A stretch of 64,000 nt of DNA from Clostridia bacterium (GTDB lineage: Bacteria; Bacillota; Clostridia; Oscillospirales; CAG-272). Of this stretch, positions 35,510 through 44,828 are shown piece after piece (within the stretch, counting starts at the first letter, position 1; every line of letters starts with the position of its first letter). The notes under the pieces were generated by a model. It was given only the letters and a program-made list of their open reading frames with translations. It did no database searches and was not told where the DNA came from. The stretch covers positions 1-64,000 of the forward strand of contig JAFVYZ010000045.1 of the NCBI GenBank assembly GCA_017508425.1, read 5' to 3'. The position numbers and the translations under genes were made by a program.

Positions 35510-36897
35510 AAGCAAGACCCATGGGATTTGTGCTCATTTTGATCGGCCTTTGCTTTTTCTTTAATCCCTATATGGCCGCGATCGACGTCCTGCCCGACTT
35601 TATCGGATGTCTTTTGATCGCACTCGGTCTTGTGCCGAGCTCGCGTGTCTTTTGGGGATTGAAGGATGCACGTCGCCGCTTTTTGATTCTAGCCGCGCTC
35701 GATGCCGTCAAACAGCTGATGCTTGTTTTTATTTTCAGTAACACGGCGCTCGGTGAGCAAGAGGTGCTTTTGCTGATCGTGGCTTTCCTCAGCGCAACGG
35801 TGGAGACCTTGTTTGCCGTACTTGCCATGCACACGCTCTTTGGCGGTCTTGCTTGGATGCTTGATTCTTTCGGACGAAAAGATCTTGTAACCGCTCCGGT
35901 CGGTAGCCGTTCAAGGACCGAACGTTTGGCGCGCTTTACCGTCATTTTTATTATTCTCAAGGAAGCACTTTTGCTGTTGCCTGAATTTGCGGCACTTTTG
36001 AACAGCACTTATGTATATTCCAATTTCGTAAATCTTTACGATTACATTGGTCTGATGCGTGCCTTGGTCATTTTCCCCGTGCTCGGCCTTGGCATTGCGT
36101 GGCTTTGCGCGGTGATCTCTTATTTCATACGCCTGCTCCGCGACCGTGACTTTATGCTCGACCTTCAGCAACAATACACCTCTTACCTTTCATCACATCC
36201 CGGCGTTCGCATTATGGCAAGGTATTTTTTGGCACTCCTGCTTTTGGCTTTTGGTGCCTTTTTTCTGACTGACTTTTATCTTGATTTCAAAAACATAATC
36301 TCGGATACAGTAGGCGGTTGCCTTTTGCTTGCAGGTGTGTTGCTCTTGGGCGCAAAAAAAAAGGTATGGCTTCCTGCGGCCGTTTCGGCTATGCTCTATA
36401 CCGTAATCGCTGCGATATCCGGTGCAAAATCCTACAATTTTGTCTCATCACACATTGGTGCCGACATCACACGCAGTGAGGAGGTGGCGGCGCAGTACAC
36501 CGAAATGTGGCTTTTTGCACTTTTTGAGTTGCTCGTATTCCTTGCTTTTTTGGCATTTTTGCTCCTTACTCTACGTGCGATTCTTATCAAGTGGGGCGGA
36601 TATCGCCCCGAGCACACCGACGCCGACTTTGAAGAGCGCCACGAGCGTCGGATCCGCGATGAATTTGACTGGTATTTTATCAAGTGCTATATTTTCGGAT
36701 TTATCAGCGCGCTCCTGTCATTTTTGTTTGATTACATTAAAACATGGCCTGATACCGAGAAATTGCGTTACTTTGCACGCCTCATGGAGGCTCTTTGGAT
36801 CCCCGATTTTATCATGGCGCTTTTCTTTGCCGTTTATTTCTCGTATTTACTGACCCTGGTATTTGCTAAAATCGGCGAGCGTTTTCAATATGAATGA
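35506..36897 (+). CDS. Polytopic membrane protein, unknown
   Basis: A 463-residue protein with about ten hydrophobic segments. The N-terminus (MGFVLILIGLCFFFNPYMAA followed by IDVLPDFIGCLLIALGL) has a Pro/Asp-containing first hairpin that recurs near residues 258-280 (DFKNIISDTVGGCLLLAGVL), suggesting an internal duplication. No catalytic motif is evident and I do not recognise a family. It overlaps the preceding membrane protein gene by four bases. Confidence 0.75.
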   Translation: MKARPMGFVLILIGLCFFFNPYMAAIDVLPDFIGCLLIALGLVPSSRVFWGLKDARRRFLILAALDAVKQLMLVFIFSNTALGEQEVLLLIVAFLSATVETLFAVLAMHTLFGGLAWMLDSFGRKDLVTAPVGSRSRTERLARFTVIFIILKEALLLLPEFAALLNSTYVYSNFVNLYDYIGLMRALVIFPVLGLGIAWLCAVISYFIRLLRDRDFMLDLQQQYTSYLSSHPGVRIMARYFLALLLLAFGAFFLTDFYLDFKNIISDTVGGCLLLAGVLLLGAKKKVWLPAAVSAMLYTVIAAISGAKSYNFVSSHIGADITRSEEVAAQYTEMWLFALFELLVFLAFLAFLLLTLRAILIKWGGYRPEHTDADFEERHERRIRDEFDWYFIKCYIFGFISALLSFLFDYIKTWPDTEKLRYFARLMEALWIPDFIMALFFAVYFSYLLTLVFAKIGERFQYE

Positions 36898-36968
36898 ATA
36901 ACCGTGCACTCGCACACACAAACTACCAAGGAACACTTCGTGTTCGAAATCAAAGGGAGATTTGTGTG

Positions 36969-37121
36969 ATGCAAAACTACAATCAAAACAACAACCAAAA
37001 TAACAATCAAAACAAGAGCAATCAAAGCAACAACCAAAATAAGAACCAGAACCAAAACCAAAACAAGAACAACCAAAGCAACAATCAAAATAACAATCAA
37101 AACAAGAACCAAAACCGTTAA
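36969..37121 (+). CDS. Asn/Gln-rich 50-residue microprotein
   Basis: An ORF of 50 codons made almost only of Asn, Gln, Lys and Ser (MQNYNQNNNQNNNQNK..., ending NQNKNQNR), with one Tyr and one Arg. The ATG has GGGAG about nine bases upstream (36955-36959), and a GC-rich terminator follows 19 bp after the stop, so it is arranged like a real gene. Codons alternate AAC/AAT and CAA/CAG rather than being an exact nucleotide repeat, which suggests selection on the protein. Function unknown; low-complexity polar proteins of this sort can be disordered spore-coat or matrix components, but that is a guess. Confidence 0.65.
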   Translation: MQNYNQNNNQNNNQNKSNQSNNQNKNQNQNQNKNNQSNNQNNNQNKNQNR

Positions 37122-37140
37122 TTCGGGATTTTCCCGAGGG

Positions 37141-37168
37141 GCAGGGGCGCTTGTTCGCCCCTGCTTTT
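37141..37168 (+). terminator. Terminator after the Asn/Gln-rich gene
   Basis: GCAGGGGCG and CGCCCCTGC form a 9-bp stem around a 6-nt loop, followed by TTTT. It separates the microprotein gene from pcrA. Confidence 0.75.
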
Positions 37169-37184
37169 ATAAGTGAGGATAATT

Positions 37185-39593
37185 ATGACTGAACTTGAAA
37201 ACCGCTATCTTTCGGTCAAGCGCGCTCTTTTTGACCGCTACTACAATGCGTTAAACGAAGAGCAACGCCGTGCCGTATATCATATCAACGGACCGCTTTT
37301 GATATTGGCGGGTGCGGGAAGCGGCAAGACTACCGTGTTGGTCCACCGCATTGCCTACATACTTCGCTTTGGAAATGCATATCATAGCGATTACGTTCCC
37401 TTTGACCTGGATGCTGCCCATGTGGACGCACTTGAAAAAACGGCCCGATCGAGCATCGATCGCGAGGAGCTGGAGGCGATCCTCTCAGAATTCACCAACA
37501 GTCCTTGCCCCCCTTGGCGTATTTTGGCAATTACCTTTACCAACAAGGCCGCAGGGGAGATCAAAGCGCGTCTTGCCGGCGCTTTTCCTGATGATCCGGA
37601 CATTACAGGCAATATTTGGGCCGGTACCTTCCACTCGATCTGTATGAGGATCCTGCGCCGTTACACCGAGCTTGCAGGCCTGCGTCCCGGATTTTCGGTA
37701 TATGATGCGGATGACAGCAAAAAAGCGATCCAAGCGATCTTAAAAGAGATGGATATTGGCGACGCCGTGCTTTCGGCAAAATCGGCGCAAAACTACATCA
37801 GTCGCGCCAAGGACCGTATGATCACACCCGAAGAATATATGCTGGAATTCGGCAACGATGCAAGGCAAAAAACGGTGGCCGCCGTTTATGATGCTTATCA
37901 AAAACGCCTTGCCGCATCCAATGCGCTCGACTTTGATGACATTATTTGCCGCACGGTCAAGCTGCTTGAAGAAAACAAGGAGATCCTGCAAAGCTATCAA
38001 AGCCAGTTCCGTTACGTGTCGGTTGACGAGTATCAGGATACCAACGAAGCGCAGTTCCGCCTAACCGCTCTCCTTTCGGGTGGCTGGCGCAATTTGATGG
38101 TAGTGGGCGATGATGACCAAAGCATTTATAAGTTCCGCGGTGCGACCATTGCCAACATTCTCGGCTTTGACCGCGTGTTCAGCGATGCCGGTGTAATTCG
38201 CTTGGAGCAAAATTATCGATCCACACAATCGATCCTTGATGCCGCAAACGCCATTATTTCGCACAACGAGGGGCGAAAAGGAAAAACCCTTTGGACCGAT
38301 CGCGGCAAGGGAAGCAAGATCCATTTGCTCAATCCCGACAATCAAAACACCGAGGCCCGCACCATCATCGATACCGTCATTCGTAAGGTGTCGAAGGAGG
38401 GAATGCACTACCGTGATTTTGCCGTTCTTTACCGTACCAATGCCCAATCCAACGCACTGGAAATGGCATTTACAAGAAGCGGCATCCCTTATCGTATGCT
38501 GGGCGGTGTACGTTTCACCGACCGAAAAGAGATCCGTGACCTGGTGGCCTACCTCCAGCTCATCAACAATCATGAGGACCAGGATCGCCTCCTGCGTATC
38601 GTAAACGAGCCTCGTCGCAAGATCGGTGACAAAACGCTTGCTGCAGTTGCCGAGATCGCAGCCTTTGAGGGCGTCTGTATGTTTGACGTTATGTCACGTG
38701 CTGATGCTTACGTTGCACTTGCGCGCTCGGCCTCCACGCTTATCGGCTTTACCAAGCTGATCAACGATCTTACCGATCTCTCGGGCGTGATGGCACTGGA
38801 TGATTTCGTCAAAGAGGTTTTGGAGCGCACGGGTTACCGTCAAATGATCAAGGATATGGGGCCCGAAGAGGCCGATCGCCTTGACAACCTTGATGAATTT
38901 ATTTCTAACGTAGTAGAATATCAAAATGAGACCGATACCCCAACCCTGGTTGAATTTTTGGAAGAAACCGCTCTTATTGCCGACGTTGACCGTTACGATG
39001 AGTCGGCCGACGCTGTGGTCCTGATGACCATCCATAGCGCCAAGGGCCTTGAGTTTCCCCAAGTCTTCTTGCCGGGATTTGAGGAGGGAATTTTCCCGGG
39101 ACTTCAAACCGTGCTTGGCGGACAAGCTGAAATTGAGGAAGAGCGCCGCCTTGCATATGTTGCCGTCACGCGTGCTAAGGATGAGCTTTACATTCTGCAC
39201 ACCAAATCACGTATGCTTTACGGCCGCACCAGCCCGAATCCTCCTTCACGCTTTTTGGCTGAGATCCCCGAGGAATTGCTGGAGCTGCCAAAGCCCGCTC
39301 CCGGCACTGCCGCTTACGCGCAAGGTGCCGCCCGACAAAATGCGGCACAGCGTTCTTACGGTGGACTGCGCACGGCAAGCGCCGACCGCATCACAGTCGG
39401 CCCCACGCGCTCGGCTGATACGGCAAGTGTGCCCGTCTTTGCAGTGGGCGATCGTGTGCGTCACGTGCTTTTTGGAGATGGCGATATTCTCTCGGCGCAA
39501 AAGATGGGAACAGACTGCCTTTACGAGATTGCATTTGATACCAAAGGTACCAAGAAGCTGATGGGAAAATACGCGAAGTTGAAGAAAATATGA
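37185..39593 (+). CDS. pcrA: ATP-dependent DNA helicase PcrA/UvrD
   Basis: An 802-residue superfamily 1A 3'-5' helicase for repair and replication restart. Motif I is LAGAGSGKTT (41-50), Ia ITFTNKAAGEIK, II VSVDEYQDTNEAQ, III VVGDDDQSIYKFRGA, IV RLEQNYRSTQSIL, V TIHSAKGLEFPQVFLPG and VI ERRLAYVAVTRAK. The C-terminal FAVGDRVRHVLFGDGDI is the RNA-polymerase-binding Tudor-like domain typical of PcrA. The acidic loop near residues 75-100 is longer than usual. ATG 37185 has GAGG upstream; the leader is short. Confidence 0.96.
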   Translation: MTELENRYLSVKRALFDRYYNALNEEQRRAVYHINGPLLILAGAGSGKTTVLVHRIAYILRFGNAYHSDYVPFDLDAAHVDALEKTARSSIDREELEAILSEFTNSPCPPWRILAITFTNKAAGEIKARLAGAFPDDPDITGNIWAGTFHSICMRILRRYTELAGLRPGFSVYDADDSKKAIQAILKEMDIGDAVLSAKSAQNYISRAKDRMITPEEYMLEFGNDARQKTVAAVYDAYQKRLAASNALDFDDIICRTVKLLEENKEILQSYQSQFRYVSVDEYQDTNEAQFRLTALLSGGWRNLMVVGDDDQSIYKFRGATIANILGFDRVFSDAGVIRLEQNYRSTQSILDAANAIISHNEGRKGKTLWTDRGKGSKIHLLNPDNQNTEARTIIDTVIRKVSKEGMHYRDFAVLYRTNAQSNALEMAFTRSGIPYRMLGGVRFTDRKEIRDLVAYLQLINNHEDQDRLLRIVNEPRRKIGDKTLAAVAEIAAFEGVCMFDVMSRADAYVALARSASTLIGFTKLINDLTDLSGVMALDDFVKEVLERTGYRQMIKDMGPEEADRLDNLDEFISNVVEYQNETDTPTLVEFLEETALIADVDRYDESADAVVLMTIHSAKGLEFPQVFLPGFEEGIFPGLQTVLGGQAEIEEERRLAYVAVTRAKDELYILHTKSRMLYGRTSPNPPSRFLAEIPEELLELPKPAPGTAAYAQGAARQNAAQRSYGGLRTASADRITVGPTRSADTASVPVFAVGDRVRHVLFGDGDILSAQKMGTDCLYEIAFDTKGTKKLMGKYAKLKKI

Positions 39594-39607
39594 AATGAGG
39601 TCGCATT

Positions 39608-40273
39608 ATGAAAGAAAATAAGTTTTCATTTAGGCAATTAAGGCTCTTTGCCTTTGCCCTGTCCGCCCTGGCTCTGGTCTTCTTCGTTTTAGCTTGTGCA
39701 ACCAACGATGGAACCGCGATCTTCTTTGGAGTTATGGCTGCAGCTTCACTTTTTACCGGCTGCGTGTGCCTTTATCTCGCGCACCGTATTACCACCAAGC
39801 ACACCAATTTTTTCTTGTTTGATCGCAGGCGCGGTATTACCCTGACTCCCGAAACGCTCACGTTTCCTTTTATCAATGACAATCTTACATATTTCCTTTC
39901 CGCCTATGTGGATAAGTCACTGGACTTGTGGGAGGAGATCCCCAAAAACCTGGAAATGGCTTTTGAGGCAACGCCCGCTTATCGCACCCCCGTGGCCTTT
40001 CGCATGCTCCACGATATGTCTTTGCAGGAGGAAAAGGATATTGTACCGCTCTTTCTTGCTGCCGAGAAGCGCACGGTAGCTGCGCTTTGCCGCGCGATCA
40101 AAGCCGGCGGAGATAAGGAAATGGCGGATATCATCTTTGAAATGAAGTGTGATCCCGAGCGCTTATCTACGCGCATCGTACCGTTTTTCAAGAAAAACAA
40201 ACGAATTTTTGAAGGTAGGCTCTATCATTACGTGAAAAATCATATTGATGAATTTGACACGGCCAAAAAATAA
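39608..40273 (+). CDS. Two-pass membrane protein, unknown
   Basis: A 221-residue protein with two adjacent hydrophobic segments (residues 11-31 and 37-59) followed by a soluble helical domain of about 160 residues containing LFDRRRGITLTPETLTFPFIND. I recognise no family. It follows pcrA by 14 bp, with a GAGG ribosome-binding site, and ends at a strong terminator. Confidence 0.75.
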   Translation: MKENKFSFRQLRLFAFALSALALVFFVLACATNDGTAIFFGVMAAASLFTGCVCLYLAHRITTKHTNFFLFDRRRGITLTPETLTFPFINDNLTYFLSAYVDKSLDLWEEIPKNLEMAFEATPAYRTPVAFRMLHDMSLQEEKDIVPLFLAAEKRTVAALCRAIKAGGDKEMADIIFEMKCDPERLSTRIVPFFKKNKRIFEGRLYHYVKNHIDEFDTAKK

Positions 40274-40279
40274 AACAAT

Positions 40280-40314
40280 AAAAAACGCCTGCAACTCGGT
40301 TGCAGGCGTTTTTT
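40280..40314 (+). terminator. Rho-independent terminator ending the pcrA unit
   Basis: AAAAAACGCCTGCAA and its exact inverse complement flank the loop CTCGG, followed by further T residues. Confidence 0.88.
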
Positions 40315-40389
40315 TTGCGCCAAAATTTGTGCCGCGTAAAGAAATAGAAGATGCTAAAAATAAGGATGGTGATGAAAGGAGTATTCGAT

Positions 40390-41169
40390 ATGAAACGAAT
40401 TTTATTATTTTTCACGTGCCTCCTTATGTTGTCTTTAAATACCATAAGGATCGGCGCCGCTACACGCGAAATTCATTGGTACACCGTAAAAAACAAGGAG
40501 CACAAGCAAGCGTTGGTACCGGGCGAGCTTGCAGAGGTAGAGAAGCACGGAGGAGTGTATATCGATCACCGTCATGGGGATGACAATCCCGACAAGATCA
40601 TTTATCTTACCTTTGATGTGGGCTATGAAAACGGAAACGTTGAAAAAACACTCAATACACTCAAAGAAAAAAACGCGCCGGGGGCCTTTTTTGTTTTAAA
40701 GCATTTTGTGACCGAGCGCAGTGATCTTTTGTTGCGTATGAAGGCCGAAGGACACGATATTTGCAATCATACGGCCAGTCACAAAAATTTAGCACGCGCC
40801 ACCGGGGAAGAGATAAAAGCCGAGATCGAGGAGCTTGAACGGGCTGTGGAATCGGTGACAGGCGAAGGGACCAAGGCGTATTTCAGGCCACCTGAGGGTA
40901 CCTTCTCCATCGAAATGCTCGAACACGTTTGCGCGCTTGGCTATAAAACGGTATTTTGGAGCTTTGCTTATGCTGATTGGGACAACCAAAAGCAACCGGA
41001 TCCTCAAAAAGCACTTGAAAAGATCCTTTGTCATGCGCACAACGGTGCGGTGATTTTATTGCACCCAACCTCCGCAACCAATGCCGAAATTTTGGGGGAT
41101 CTGATCGATGCACTCAGGAAAGAGGGATACCGCTTCGGGAGGCTGGATGAATTATGCGTGGCACGCTGA
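40390..41169 (+). CDS. PdaA-type polysaccharide deacetylase (delta-lactam pathway)
   Basis: A 259-residue secreted or anchored carbohydrate esterase family 4 enzyme. A signal peptide (MKRILLFFTCLLMLSLN) precedes the NodB domain: YLTFDVGYENGN (metal-binding/base region as in PdaA), HDICNHTASH (zinc histidines), FRPPEGTFS and ILLHPTSATN. PdaA removes the acetyl group from muramic acid so that muramic delta-lactam can form in spore cortex. In the first motif the usual D-D/N-G is D-V-G, with valine where chitin deacetylases have Asp, as in PdaA. ATG 40390 has AAAGGAG. Confidence 0.85.
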   Translation: MKRILLFFTCLLMLSLNTIRIGAATREIHWYTVKNKEHKQALVPGELAEVEKHGGVYIDHRHGDDNPDKIIYLTFDVGYENGNVEKTLNTLKEKNAPGAFFVLKHFVTERSDLLLRMKAEGHDICNHTASHKNLARATGEEIKAEIEELERAVESVTGEGTKAYFRPPEGTFSIEMLEHVCALGYKTVFWSFAYADWDNQKQPDPQKALEKILCHAHNGAVILLHPTSATNAEILGDLIDALRKEGYRFGRLDELCVAR

Positions 41170-41849
41170 AAAAAAGATTTCTCGCTCTCGCCCTCTCGCT
41201 TCTTACCATTTGCGCATTGACGATGCCGGTATTTGCCTCGCCGAAGATCATTTATCGCCATACCGGCAGCAGCGAGAAGAAAAGGGTTGCACTTACCTTT
41301 GATGATGGCCCCCATCCGCGATACACGCCGCAAATTCTTGATATTTTGGCCGAATACGGCGTCGAAGCAACCTTTTTTACGGTGGGCTCGAACGTAGAGG
41401 CTTATCCCAAAATCATTGAAAGAGTGCTTGCCGAGGGACACGAGGTTGGCAATCACACGTATCACCATTACCACACCACCAACGTAAAGGGTGAGGTGTT
41501 GACCAAGGATATTTTGGAATGCGGCCACATACTCAAAAAGCATACGGGACAGGTGCCGCACCTATTTCGGCCGCCCGAAGGTGTATTTAATGAGGAGATT
41601 AAGCAGCTTTGCGAGGAGCAGGGATATATTATCGTAATGTGGAGCGTCGATACCAGGGATTGGGCGCATCCTGCCATTGAAGATATTTGCAAAAACGTAC
41701 GCGAAAACGTACGGGACGGTTCCATCATCTTAATGCATGATTTTATCGGCAAAAACAGTCCGACTCCTGCAGCACTTCGGCGTATCATACCGATGCTGCA
41801 GGAGTCGGGGTTTGAATTTGTTACAGTCAGTCGTTTGCTTGAGGGGTGA
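41154..41849 (+). CDS. Secreted polysaccharide deacetylase (CE4)
   Basis: A 231-residue CE4 deacetylase with a signal peptide (residues 1-29, ending MPVFASPK) and the complete catalytic set VALTFDDGPHPRYT, HEVGNHTYHHYH, FRPPEGVFNEE and IILMHD. It likely deacetylates peptidoglycan GlcNAc. The start overlaps the pdaA-like gene by 16 bp (ribosome-binding site GGGAGG at 41138), so the two are coupled. Its 3' end overlaps the convergent membrane protein gene by 23 bp. Confidence 0.9.
   Translation: MRGTLKKRFLALALSLLTICALTMPVFASPKIIYRHTGSSEKKRVALTFDDGPHPRYTPQILDILAEYGVEATFFTVGSNVEAYPKIIERVLAEGHEVGNHTYHHYHTTNVKGEVLTKDILECGHILKKHTGQVPHLFRPPEGVFNEEIKQLCEEQGYIIVMWSVDTRDWAHPAIEDICKNVRENVRDGSIILMHDFIGKNSPTPAALRRIIPMLQESGFEFVTVSRLLEG
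41760..41808. repeat. 15-bp perfect inverted repeat inside the deacetylase gene
   Basis: CCGACTCCTGCAGCA (41760-41774) and TGCTGCAGGAGTCGG (41794-41808) flank 19 bp. It lies within the coding sequence close to the 3' end and has no following T-run. Confidence 0.6.
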
Positions 41850-42786
41850 TGTCCTCATCCTCATCGCTTACCTCATAAGGGTCGATCATATAACGCTTGA
41901 TCGCGGGGTAAGCGGCATACATTGAAATAAAGCCAAGGAGTGCAAGCAAATAGAAGAACGGAAGGATCAAGGGCACGGTAAAGCCAACCGAGAGGCCCCA
42001 AAGGATCGCCACAGCATTCAAAATCACTACGAAGAAAATACCGAGTACGGCAAGAACGTTGCGCTTGATGCCAAGCATTGTAAAGAGCAATGCGTTTTTG
42101 AGAAGCTTGTAGATCGAAAGATCAAAAGTAATCATCATCGGATAAATGTAAAAACGCATTGTGAGATAAAGAATGCCAAGAGCCAGCACCAGGCCGTACA
42201 TCAGCCCGTAACCAAAGCCTTGAGACAGGGGATAGAAGAAGAAAATATCGGCGGCAAGCACGACGATCAGAGTAAGGTCCAAAATGCCGAAAAGAAGCCC
42301 CTGCTTTAAATTTCGGCGAATGGCATAAAAGTAATCCGACCACAAGAAGGCCGAGTCACCGCGCACAAGACTGCGTAAATTGTATGCAGCCCCTACGTTT
42401 TGCCATCCCCACGTAATCACGGTAAAGCCGATCATGATCGCGATAACGACCAATCTGCCGGTGGTCAAAACAGGAACGTTGAGCTGTCCGCCAAAAGCAC
42501 CGATCAGTGTGGCGGCCGCCGGTGATCCTCCTGCAATATACGTGCCGAGCAAGGGGGCATATACAGCGTGCTCTACCGTCGGGGTCGTTGCACCGAAGAA
42601 ATAGACCAGCAGCGCGACCACAAGGGGAATGACTTGGAGCACCATCATCAAATTCAAGGTTAAAAGCTTTCCGGCCTTGCGCCAAAGCAGCTTAAAGAAA
42701 AATTTTAGTGTTGGCGTGGTATCCTCCGCCTCGGCATCCGGACGTTCTCTTTGTAAAAAAGACCACAATTTTTTTTGACTTCCCAT
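41827..42786 (-). CDS. YesL/DUF624-like membrane protein
   Basis: A 319-residue protein with about six transmembrane segments, an N-terminal cytoplasmic region and an acidic tail (EVSDEDEDITPQAND). The stretch FYAIRRNLKQGLLFGILDL and the general layout resemble the YesL (DUF624) family. Function in that family is unclear. It lies 21 bp after another membrane protein gene. The stop overlaps the end of the convergent deacetylase gene. Confidence 0.65.
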   Translation of the reverse strand: MGSQKKLWSFLQRERPDAEAEDTTPTLKFFFKLLWRKAGKLLTLNLMMVLQVIPLVVALLVYFFGATTPTVEHAVYAPLLGTYIAGGSPAAATLIGAFGGQLNVPVLTTGRLVVIAIMIGFTVITWGWQNVGAAYNLRSLVRGDSAFLWSDYFYAIRRNLKQGLLFGILDLTLIVVLAADIFFFYPLSQGFGYGLMYGLVLALGILYLTMRFYIYPMMITFDLSIYKLLKNALLFTMLGIKRNVLAVLGIFFVVILNAVAILWGLSVGFTVPLILPFFYLLALLGFISMYAAYPAIKRYMIDPYEVSDEDEDITPQAND

Positions 42787-42807
42787 AAATTATCCTTTCT
42801 TTACGAT

Positions 42808-43338
42808 TCAAACCGTGGGCAAGTGCAACAGGAGCCTTGGCCACAAAAAATAGATTATTGCTGTAAAGAGCAGCAAAAGAATTGTTTCAAGAAAATATCT
42901 CCCAAACGGCCTTGAAAACAAAAGGGTAAAATCACGTCCGTGATCCTCGTAAGAAAAACGGGCGGCACTCGAGGCCGTCAAGAGAAAAAGCAGCCCTGCG
43001 GCCGCAACCAAGAAAAAACAAGCATTCCATACCCAAAACGAAGCCAGTCCCACCTTGGCAAAGCACGTGATGCGATGCATAAAATAAGCATCATAAAGCC
43101 CCTTGCCGATCGAAATTAAGCACAAATAGGCGTTGCTTACCGTTGATAAGGCCGCAAGGGCGGCTAAGACCACAAGCATTACCGAAACGGAAGCCACGCA
43201 GTCTAAAAAGGGAAGAGCCTTGGTGCTTTGGGTCGCCATCAAAATGCCGACCACTACTGCGCAGATGTAAAGAAGCGCATAACGCCAAAAAAGGCGCGCG
43301 TTGATGTTGACGCCATCGGTTGGTACAAGCTTATGCAC
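42808..43338 (-). CDS. Four-pass membrane protein, unknown
   Basis: A 176-residue hydrophobic protein with about five membrane segments (FWRYALLYICAVVVGILMA first, ETILLLLFTAIIYFLW last). I recognise no family. I start it at GTG 43338, downstream of GGGGGTGA; GTG 43359 would add seven residues but has no ribosome-binding site. It forms a two-gene unit with the YesL-like gene. Confidence 0.65.
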   Translation of the reverse strand: MHKLVPTDGVNINARLFWRYALLYICAVVVGILMATQSTKALPFLDCVASVSVMLVVLAALAALSTVSNAYLCLISIGKGLYDAYFMHRITCFAKVGLASFWVWNACFFLVAAAGLLFLLTASSAARFSYEDHGRDFTLLFSRPFGRYFLETILLLLFTAIIYFLWPRLLLHLPTV

Positions 43339-43461
43339 ACCATCACCCCCTAAAAGCACTATATGGGAAGCGAAGGCGAGCTATGCTATTTTTCACTTAC
43401 AATATATTTTAACATACTAAAAAGAAAAAATCAACCTCCAACGGCGAATAATAAAAGAAAA

Positions 43462-43492
43462 GAGCCCTTCAAATGAAAGAAGGACTCCTTTT
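43462..43492 (-). terminator. Terminator after clpX
   Basis: On the minus strand GAGTCCTTC and GAAGGGCTC pair (one G-U) around an 8-nt loop and are followed by TTTTCTTTT. It sits 8 bp after the clpX stop. Confidence 0.6.
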
Positions 43493-43494
43493 TC

Positions 43495-44817
43495 TTATTT
43501 TGCCTCAGGCAAAGAATCGCGCAATAACACGTATTGCGGCTTTTCAAGGCCCTTAACCGATTTGGGAGTGATACGAACCTCGCCAACGTCTTTACGGGCA
43601 GGGATCTCATACATGGTTGAAAGCATCAAGTTCTCCATAATGGCGCGAAGGCCGCGTGCGCCGGTATTGCGCTCCAAGGCTAGCTCCGCAATTGCTTCAA
43701 GTGCGCCTTCTTCGAAGGAGAGCTTCACGCCGTCCATTTCAAAAAGCTTCTCGTATTGGCGAACAAGCGAATTTTTCGGTTCGCGGATGATTCGCACCAA
43801 CGCCTCACGGTCCAGCTCAGTCAAGGATACGATCACGGGTACACGACCAACCAATTCGGGAATCAAGCCGTATTTGACGATATCCTGCGGTAATACGTCG
43901 CGGTAAAGACCCGCCTTTTTCTTTTCGGACTTCTTCAAGATCTCGCCGCCAAAGCCCACCGTTTGATTGCCCTTGCGCTTTTCGATCAACGCTTCAAGCC
44001 CCTCAAAGGCGCCGCCGCAGATAAATAAAATGTTTTTGGTATTGATTTGAATGAATTCTTGGTTCGGATGTTTACGCCCACCCTGAGGGGGAACATTTGC
44101 AACCGTACCCTCCAATATTTTAAGCAGTGCTTGCTGCACGCCCTCGCCCGACACGTCACGAGTGATAGAGCGATTTTCGCTTTTTCTGGCGATCTTGTCG
44201 ATCTCATCAATATAAATGATACCGCGCTCGGCCAGGGAAATGTCGAAATCCGCAGCTTGAATCAAGCGCAGAAGAATATTCTCAACATCCTCGCCCACAT
44301 AACCGGCCTCGGTCAAGGTCGTGGCATCGGCAATGGCAAAGGGCACGTGCAATGTTTTGGCAAGCGTTTGGGCAAGATAAGTTTTTCCGACGCCCGTGGG
44401 ACCCAGCAAAAGAACGTTGCTCTTTTGCAGCTCGATCTCATCGGTCCCGGCGGTGACTTCCTGCTTTTGACGGCGCTTTTTCGCACCGCCGGTTTTCTCG
44501 GCGTGCAAAATACGCTTGTAGTGATTGTAAACCGCTACCGACAGCGCAATCTTGGCGTCATCCTGCCCGATTACGTAAGCATCAAGTGCCGCTTTGATTT
44601 GAGTGGGACGGGGAAGCGTGTCAAGCGAAAAGCCCTGCTCGCTTTCCTTGGGAGCCTCGATCTCATCGAGAAAATCCGCGCAAGTATCTACGCAATAATT
44701 GCAAATATAAAGCCCTGTGGTGGAGGGAATGAGAATCGCCTGGTTTTCATTTCTACCGCAAAACGAGCAGTAGCCCATACCGCGTCCGCTCCCCTTACCG
44801 GAGGTTGTGTTTGCCAT
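43495..44817 (-). CDS. clpX: ClpX, ATP-dependent Clp protease unfoldase
   Basis: A 440-residue AAA+ unfoldase that feeds ClpP. The N-terminal zinc domain has cysteines 17, 20, 39 and 42; Walker A is [14 protein letters not shown] (GPTGVGKT at 139-146), Walker [13 protein letters not shown], the pore loop GYVGEDVE, sensor region [19 protein letters not shown], and the ClpP-binding loop lies in the GFGGE region. A Lys/Arg-rich insert ([12 protein letters not shown]) precedes Walker A. It follows clpP by 11 bp. Confidence 0.96.
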   Translation of the reverse strand: MANTTSGKGSGRGMGYCSFCGRNENQAILIPSTTGLYICNYCVDTCADFLDEIEAPKESEQGFSLDTLPRPTQIKAALDAYVIGQDDAKIALSVAVYNHYKRILHAEKTGGAKKRRQKQEVTAGTDEIELQKSNVLLLGPTGVGKTYLAQTLAKTLHVPFAIADATTLTEAGYVGEDVENILLRLIQAADFDISLAERGIIYIDEIDKIARKSENRSITRDVSGEGVQQALLKILEGTVANVPPQGGRKHPNQEFIQINTKNILFICGGAFEGLEALIEKRKGNQTVGFGGEILKKSEKKKAGLYRDVLPQDIVKYGLIPELVGRVPVIVSLTELDREALVRIIREPKNSLVRQYEKLFEMDGVKLSFEEGALEAIAELALERNTGARGLRAIMENLMLSTMYEIPARKDVGEVRITPKSVKGLEKPQYVLLRDSLPEAK

Positions 44818-44828
44818 AATTACCTCAC

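Noticed and set aside
36885-37112. Hydrophobic Val/Leu/Ile repeat frame opposite the Asn/Gln gene
   Set aside because: Asn and Gln codons read backwards give Val/Leu/Ile; there is no ribosome-binding site on that strand, whereas the Asn/Gln frame has one plus a terminator.
36969-37121. CRISPR or simple tandem repeat
   Set aside because: Units are irregular, in frame and lack spacers.
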